The notes under the pieces: model-generated | Databases searched by the model: none | Told to the model about the DNA's origin: nothing | What the model saw: only the letters and a program-made list of their open reading frames with translations | Origin: an uncultured beta proteobacterium | GTDB lineage: Bacteria; Pseudomonadota; Gammaproteobacteria; Burkholderiales; Burkholderiaceae_C | NCBI GenBank assembly: GCA_903840825.1 | Contig: CAIMHL010000625.1 | Location: 1 to 9,558 of the forward strand | Length of the DNA: 9,558 bases | Reading direction: 5' to 3' | Shown here: piece after piece, positions 6,059 through 9,558 of the stretch | How positions within the stretch are numbered: position 1 is the first letter of the stretch | How the letters are laid out: the number at the start of each line of letters is the position of its first letter | Made by a program: the position numbers and the translations under genes

Positions 6059-6838
6059 ATGTCAACAGCTGTCGCTACAAACGAAAAAATCAAGATTTCG
6101 GTCAAGAACCTTGATTTTTATTACGGGAAGTTCCACGCGTTAAAAAACATTAATCTGGAAATACCAGAAAACAAAGTGACGGCTTTTATCGGCCCATCCG
6201 GGTGCGGAAAGTCAACGCTGCTGCGGGTGTTTAACCGCATGTTTGAGTTGTACCCTGAGCAACGGGCTGAAGGCGAAATTCTGCTGGATGGCGAAAACCT
6301 GCTGACCAGCAAAAAAGATGTGGCCTTGTTGCGCGCCAAAGTCGGGATGGTTTTTCAGAAGCCGACCCCATTTCCAATGTCGATTTTTGACAACATTGCA
6401 TTCGGCGTCAAACTTTTTGAGTCGCTTAACAACACCGACATGGAAGAGCGCGTCGAGTGGGCTTTACGTAAAGCGGCCTTGTGGACCGAAGTCAAAGACA
6501 AACTGAACCAGAACGGTTCCAGCTTGTCGGGTGGACAACAGCAGCGCTTATGCATTGCCCGCGGTATAGCCATCAAACCAGAAGTCTTGTTGCTTGACGA
6601 GCCTTGCTCGGCACTTGACCCCATTTCAACAGGCAAAGTCGAAGAGCTAATTACTGAACTCAAAAGCGACTATACCGTGGTCATCGTGACGCACAACATG
6701 CAGCAGGCGGCGCGTTGTAGCGACTACACGGCCTACATGTACTTGGGCGACTTGATGGAATTTGGCTCAACAGAGCAGATGTTTTTCAAGCCTAGTCGCA
6801 AGGAAACCGAAGATTACATCACCGGCCGTTTTGGTTAA
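6059..6838 (+). CDS. pstB: Phosphate ABC transporter ATP-binding protein PstB
   Basis: PstB hydrolyses ATP on the cytoplasmic face of PstCA to drive phosphate import. The 259 residues contain every ABC ATPase motif: Walker A GPSGCGKST at 45-53, the Q-loop Gln100 in VFQKP, signature LSGGQ at 156-160, Walker B VLLLDEP at 176-182 followed by the D-loop SALD, and the switch His212 in VTHNMQQA. The PstB-specific features KPTPFPMSI (101-109) and the tail YITGRFG are present. ATG 6059 follows AAAGG at 6048-6052 with a six-base spacer. Length and motifs are fully normal. Besides transport, the Pst complex passes information on phosphate supply to PhoU and PhoR. Confidence 0.98.
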   Translation: MSTAVATNEKIKISVKNLDFYYGKFHALKNINLEIPENKVTAFIGPSGCGKSTLLRVFNRMFELYPEQRAEGEILLDGENLLTSKKDVALLRAKVGMVFQKPTPFPMSIFDNIAFGVKLFESLNNTDMEERVEWALRKAALWTEVKDKLNQNGSSLSGGQQQRLCIARGIAIKPEVLLLDEPCSALDPISTGKVEELITELKSDYTVVIVTHNMQQAARCSDYTAYMYLGDLMEFGSTEQMFFKPSRKETEDYITGRFG

Positions 6839-6861
6839 TTCATTTTTTTACAGGAGGCAAC

Positions 6862-7563
6862 ATGCCTGAAAAACATCTCTCCACTCAGTTTGACAGTGAA
6901 CTCAATGGCGTATCCGCCAAGGTGATGGAGTTGGGTGGTTTGGTTGAATCTCAAATTCGCCAAGCTATTTATGCTTTGTCCCATTTCAGCATCGAGGTGT
7001 CCAACCAGGTCACGTCAAACGAAGCCTTGGTGAATGCCATGGAGGTTGACATTGACCGTGAGTTGTCCAGCATCATTGCTCGCAGACAGCCCACAGCCCG
7101 AGATCTTCGTTTGTTGCTGGCTATCTCCAAAACAACGGCTAACCTTGAGCGTGTGGGTGACGAAGCCGAGAAGATTGCGCGCATGGTTCGCTCCATCATC
7201 AGCAGTGGCTCACACCGCTCCCTGCCAGCCTCGGAGTTGCGCATGGCCGCTGATTTGGCATCGGGCTTATTGCGCAAGGCGCTTGACGCTTTTGCCCGCC
7301 TGGACACCGCCGCGGCCCTTTCAATTCTAAAAGAAGATGACTTGATTGACCAAGAGTTCAATGGGTTTGTCCGCAAGTTGATCACGTACATGATGGAAGA
7401 TCCCCGGATGATCTCACCCAGCCTTGATTTGTTATTTCTTGCGAAGGCCATTGAGCGTATTGGCGATCATGCCAAGAATATCGCCGAGTTCATTATCTAC
7501 GTCGTTAAAGGCGAGGATGTTCGGCACACTTCCATGGAAAGTATTGAGTCGGTGCTTAGATGA
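6862..7563 (+). CDS. phoU: Phosphate signalling complex regulator PhoU
   Basis: PhoU is a cytoplasmic all-helical protein that connects the Pst transporter to PhoR and keeps the Pho regulon off when phosphate is plentiful. The 233-residue product shows the two tandem PhoU repeats, each with its conserved acidic metal-binding motif: ERVGDEAEKIA at 96-106 and ERIGDHAKNIAE at 198-209. ATG 6862 has a near-perfect AGGAGG at 6852-6857 four bases upstream, the strongest ribosome binding site in the window, 23 bases after the pstB stop. Its TGA overlaps the phoB start by four bases (ATGA), tying production of the brake to that of the response regulator. Confidence 0.97.
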   Translation: MPEKHLSTQFDSELNGVSAKVMELGGLVESQIRQAIYALSHFSIEVSNQVTSNEALVNAMEVDIDRELSSIIARRQPTARDLRLLLAISKTTANLERVGDEAEKIARMVRSIISSGSHRSLPASELRMAADLASGLLRKALDAFARLDTAAALSILKEDDLIDQEFNGFVRKLITYMMEDPRMISPSLDLLFLAKAIERIGDHAKNIAEFIIYVVKGEDVRHTSMESIESVLR

Positions 7564-8282
7564 GAAACCAACCGGGCGTTCTGATCGTCGAAGACGAGCC
7601 AGCGATTGCCGAACTTATTGCCGTCAACTTGCGTCACAACGGATTTCGTCCGACGTGGGCAATGGACAGCGCTTCAGCCCAGCGTGAACTTGACGATGTG
7701 TTGCCTGACGTCATTTTGCTGGATTGGATGTTGCCTGGTGAAAGTGGCTTGGTTTTGGCTAAGCGGTGGCGTGCCAACCCGCGAACCAAACAAGTGCCGA
7801 TCATCATGTTGACGGCGCGTGGTGATGAGTCAGACCGTGTGGCCGGTTTGGATGCAGGCGCTGATGACTATATTGCTAAGCCTTTTTCTACCAAGGAACT
7901 TCTCGCCCGTGTTCGCGCTGTACTTCGCAGACGGGCACCTGAACAAGCCGGTGGGCCTGTGGCAATGGGTGATTTGCTGCTGGACTCGTCTACCTACCGC
8001 GTCTCTTTCCGCGCACAAATGTTGAAACTCGGTCCAACCGAATTCAAGTTGCTTCATTACTTCATGAATCACGCTGAACGGGTTCACAGTCGCTCGCAGT
8101 TGCTTGATAAAGTTTGGGGTGACCATGTGTTTATCGAAGAGCGCACGGTTGATGTCCATGTCAAACGCTTGCGCGAAGCGCTGGGCGCTGAAGCGGGCTC
8201 AATGATTGAGACCGTCCGTGGTGCTGGTTATCGCCTCACGGCTCAGTCAATCTTGCCCCAGGCGCAGCAGGTCAACGCCTGA
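7560..8282 (+). CDS. phoB: Phosphate regulon response regulator PhoB (OmpR family)
   Basis: PhoB is the DNA-binding output of the phosphate two-component system; when phosphorylated it activates promoters carrying Pho boxes. The 240 residues have a receiver domain (about 6-120) with acidic pocket Glu11/Asp12, phospho-acceptor Asp55 in ILLDWMLPG, switch Thr85 in MLTA, and Lys107 in AKPF. A winged-helix effector domain (about 135-230) follows, with LGPTEFKLL, the recognition-helix region EERTVDVHVKRLR, and the wing motif VRGAGYR. The start lies in an ATGA overlap with phoU and has no strong Shine-Dalgarno sequence of its own, consistent with translational coupling. The Pho box before pstS is its likely target, giving positive autoregulation. 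phoR follows after a 51-base gap. Confidence 0.97.
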   Translation: MRNQPGVLIVEDEPAIAELIAVNLRHNGFRPTWAMDSASAQRELDDVLPDVILLDWMLPGESGLVLAKRWRANPRTKQVPIIMLTARGDESDRVAGLDAGADDYIAKPFSTKELLARVRAVLRRRAPEQAGGPVAMGDLLLDSSTYRVSFRAQMLKLGPTEFKLLHYFMNHAERVHSRSQLLDKVWGDHVFIEERTVDVHVKRLREALGAEAGSMIETVRGAGYRLTAQSILPQAQQVNA

Positions 8283-8285
8283 TCT

Positions 8286-8302
8286 TGCTTCATTTTGAAG
8301 TA
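8286..8302 (+). other. Small AU-rich hairpin followed by a T-rich tract in the phoB-phoR gap
   Basis: CTTCA (8288-8292) and TGAAG (8296-8300) pair around a TTT loop. One G-U and one T-A pair can extend the stem to seven pairs, and GTTTTAAT follows. The shape resembles a weak terminator or attenuator that would lower phoR expression relative to phoB. The stem is short and AT-rich, so it may have no function. Confidence 0.25.
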
Positions 8303-8333
8303 GTTTTAATCGGCTGGTCGTGATCGTCTAATT

Positions 8334-9558
8334 ATGTTTTTGCGTTTTGTATTGTTTCTTCTCTGTGAGCTGGCCGGTGGTTTGCTGGGTGCCTATCTGG
8401 TGCCATCCTCCATTCTCATGACCGGCGCCTTGGTGGGTGTTGTTTCGGGAAGTTTTGTGTGGTTCCTGCTCGATATGTCGCGCGTAGTTCGCTTTTTGCG
8501 ATGGCTTCGTCGGGGTGATTCGTCCGATGTAGCCATGCGAACAGGCCTTTGGGGCGAGTTGTCAGACCGAACAAGACGTTTGATTCGCTCCAGGGAGCAA
8601 ATGACCAGCGATAGTCAAAGCCGGCTGCAGGATTTCTTGGCCGCCTTTCAAGCATCGCCCAATGGTGTCGTTTTGCTGGATGTGCAGGGTCGAATTGAGT
8701 GGTTTAACCAGATGGCGGCCCAGCACTACGGCCTTGACGTTCAGCGCGACCTGCTGCAGCATTTTGGCAACTTGGTGCGAGACCCTGGTTATGCAAATTA
8801 TTTTGCGAGTCAAGATTACAGCCATGAGTTGTTGATGCCGGGCCGACAAAGTTCGCCCGCCATGCCAGTACGCCTGTCGGTTCAACTCCATCCTTATGGA
8901 GAGGGCCGCTTGCTCTTGCTGTCCCGGGATGTCACGGCTGTTGAACAGGCCGAGGCCATGCGGCGTGACTTTGTGGCCAATGTTTCCCACGAAATCCGCA
9001 CGCCCTTGACGGTTTTGGGTGGGTTTGTCGAAACGCTGCAAACATTGCAGCTGTCCGACGCAGAGCGAGAGCGCTACCTTGACCTGATGGCTGTTCAGGC
9101 TGACCGAATGCAGTCTCTGGTGAGTGATTTGCTCATGCTGTCAAGGCTTGAGGGGAGTCCACTTCCTGGTGCCACTCAGTGGGTGTCATTGCCTAATCTG
9201 ATGCAGCTACTGGAACAAGAAGCGCACGCCTTGTCGGCAGCGCTCAACCCCTTGTCGCTTCGGGGGCACACCTGTGTTTTTAGTATTGATTTGGCGATAG
9301 AGCTTGCCGGTTCCCCCAGCGAGTTGCACAGTGCCCTGAGCAACTTGGTGGGTAACGCGATTCGTTACACGCCACCTTCCGGGCGCATTGAGGTGCAACT
9401 GCTGCATCTTCCCGATGGACGTGTGGCCTGCTCAGTGGCTGATACGGGGCCTGGCATTGCGCCTGAGCATATTCCCCGGCTGACTGAGCGTTTTTACCGG
9501 GTGGACAGAAGCCGTTCACGAGACACAGGTGGGACAGGGCTGGGCCTGGCTCTTGTCA
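8334..9558 (+). CDS. phoR: Phosphate regulon sensor histidine kinase PhoR (C-terminus cut by right edge)
   Basis: The frame is open from ATG 8334 to the last base, giving 408 residues before the window ends. PhoR is the inner-membrane kinase and phosphatase of PhoB. Two closely spaced hydrophobic segments (about 4-22 and 28-47) are joined by a very short loop, so there is almost no periplasmic sensor domain. This fits sensing through the Pst-PhoU complex. A linker precedes a PAS-like domain (about 100-200). The dimerisation and phosphotransfer helix carries His219 in NVSHEIRTPL, and the ATPase domain shows NLVGNAIRYTP (337-347), DTGPGI (370-375), the ERFYRVD F-box and the GGTGLGL G2 box near the end. 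Perhaps 20-40 residues are missing beyond the edge. There is no obvious Shine-Dalgarno sequence before the ATG, but upstream in-frame alternatives are blocked by stops. Gene order and motifs make the call secure. Confidence 0.95.
   Translation, partial: MFLRFVLFLLCELAGGLLGAYLVPSSILMTGALVGVVSGSFVWFLLDMSRVVRFLRWLRRGDSSDVAMRTGLWGELSDRTRRLIRSREQMTSDSQSRLQDFLAAFQASPNGVVLLDVQGRIEWFNQMAAQHYGLDVQRDLLQHFGNLVRDPGYANYFASQDYSHELLMPGRQSSPAMPVRLSVQLHPYGEGRLLLLSRDVTAVEQAEAMRRDFVANVSHEIRTPLTVLGGFVETLQTLQLSDAERERYLDLMAVQADRMQSLVSDLLMLSRLEGSPLPGATQWVSLPNLMQLLEQEAHALSAALNPLSLRGHTCVFSIDLAIELAGSPSELHSALSNLVGNAIRYTPPSGRIEVQLLHLPDGRVACSVADTGPGIAPEHIPRLTERFYRVDRSRSRDTGGTGLGLALV

Noticed and set aside
6842..6849. T-run between pstB and phoU as a terminator
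   Set aside because: No stable stem precedes it, and the strong phoU ribosome site follows at once; the genes belong to one operon.
1..9558. tRNA, rRNA, CRISPR, riboswitch or insertion sequence
   Set aside because: None was visible on either strand by inspection; intergenic gaps are short and accounted for.

Overview
This 9.56 kb window looks like chromosomal DNA of a betaproteobacterium. The protein sequences (ClpA, PstA, PhoU, PhoR) and the fused pst-phoU-phoB-phoR order fit Burkholderiales, probably a Comamonadaceae-like lineage. That placement is inference from general family resemblance; no search was run. Coding density is high. The largest non-coding stretch is about 220 bp, upstream of pstS. 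I see no tRNA, rRNA, CRISPR array, insertion sequence or phage gene.

Layout. (1) 1-735, plus strand: the C-terminal part of clpA, the unfoldase of the ClpAP protease, entering from the left edge. A perfect 9-bp hairpin lies between clpA and the convergent next gene. (2) 782-1834, minus strand: a periplasmic Fe(III)-type ABC substrate-binding protein with no permease or ATPase gene beside it. (3) 1892-2806, plus strand: a patatin-like serine hydrolase with a lipoprotein signal, divergent from the iron protein. The short shared upstream region holds a Fur-box-like inverted repeat. (4) 3027 to the right edge, plus strand: a complete phosphate uptake and signalling cluster, pstS-pstC-pstA-pstB-phoU-phoB-phoR, preceded by a recognisable two-half-site Pho box. 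phoR is cut off by the window end, inside its ATP-binding domain.

How the genes work together. PstS captures phosphate in the periplasm, PstC and PstA form the membrane channel, and PstB powers transport. PhoU links the state of the transporter to the membrane kinase PhoR, which controls phosphorylation of PhoB. Phospho-PhoB should bind the Pho box before pstS and raise expression of the whole cluster, so the sequence encodes a closed feedback loop in one transcription unit. Four-base ATGA overlaps (pstC/pstA and phoU/phoB) suggest translational coupling.

Novelty. The phosphate cluster and clpA are textbook. I found no previously undescribed system. The part most worth a second look is the small iron-protein/patatin-lipoprotein island, with its possible Fur site and unusual translation starts.
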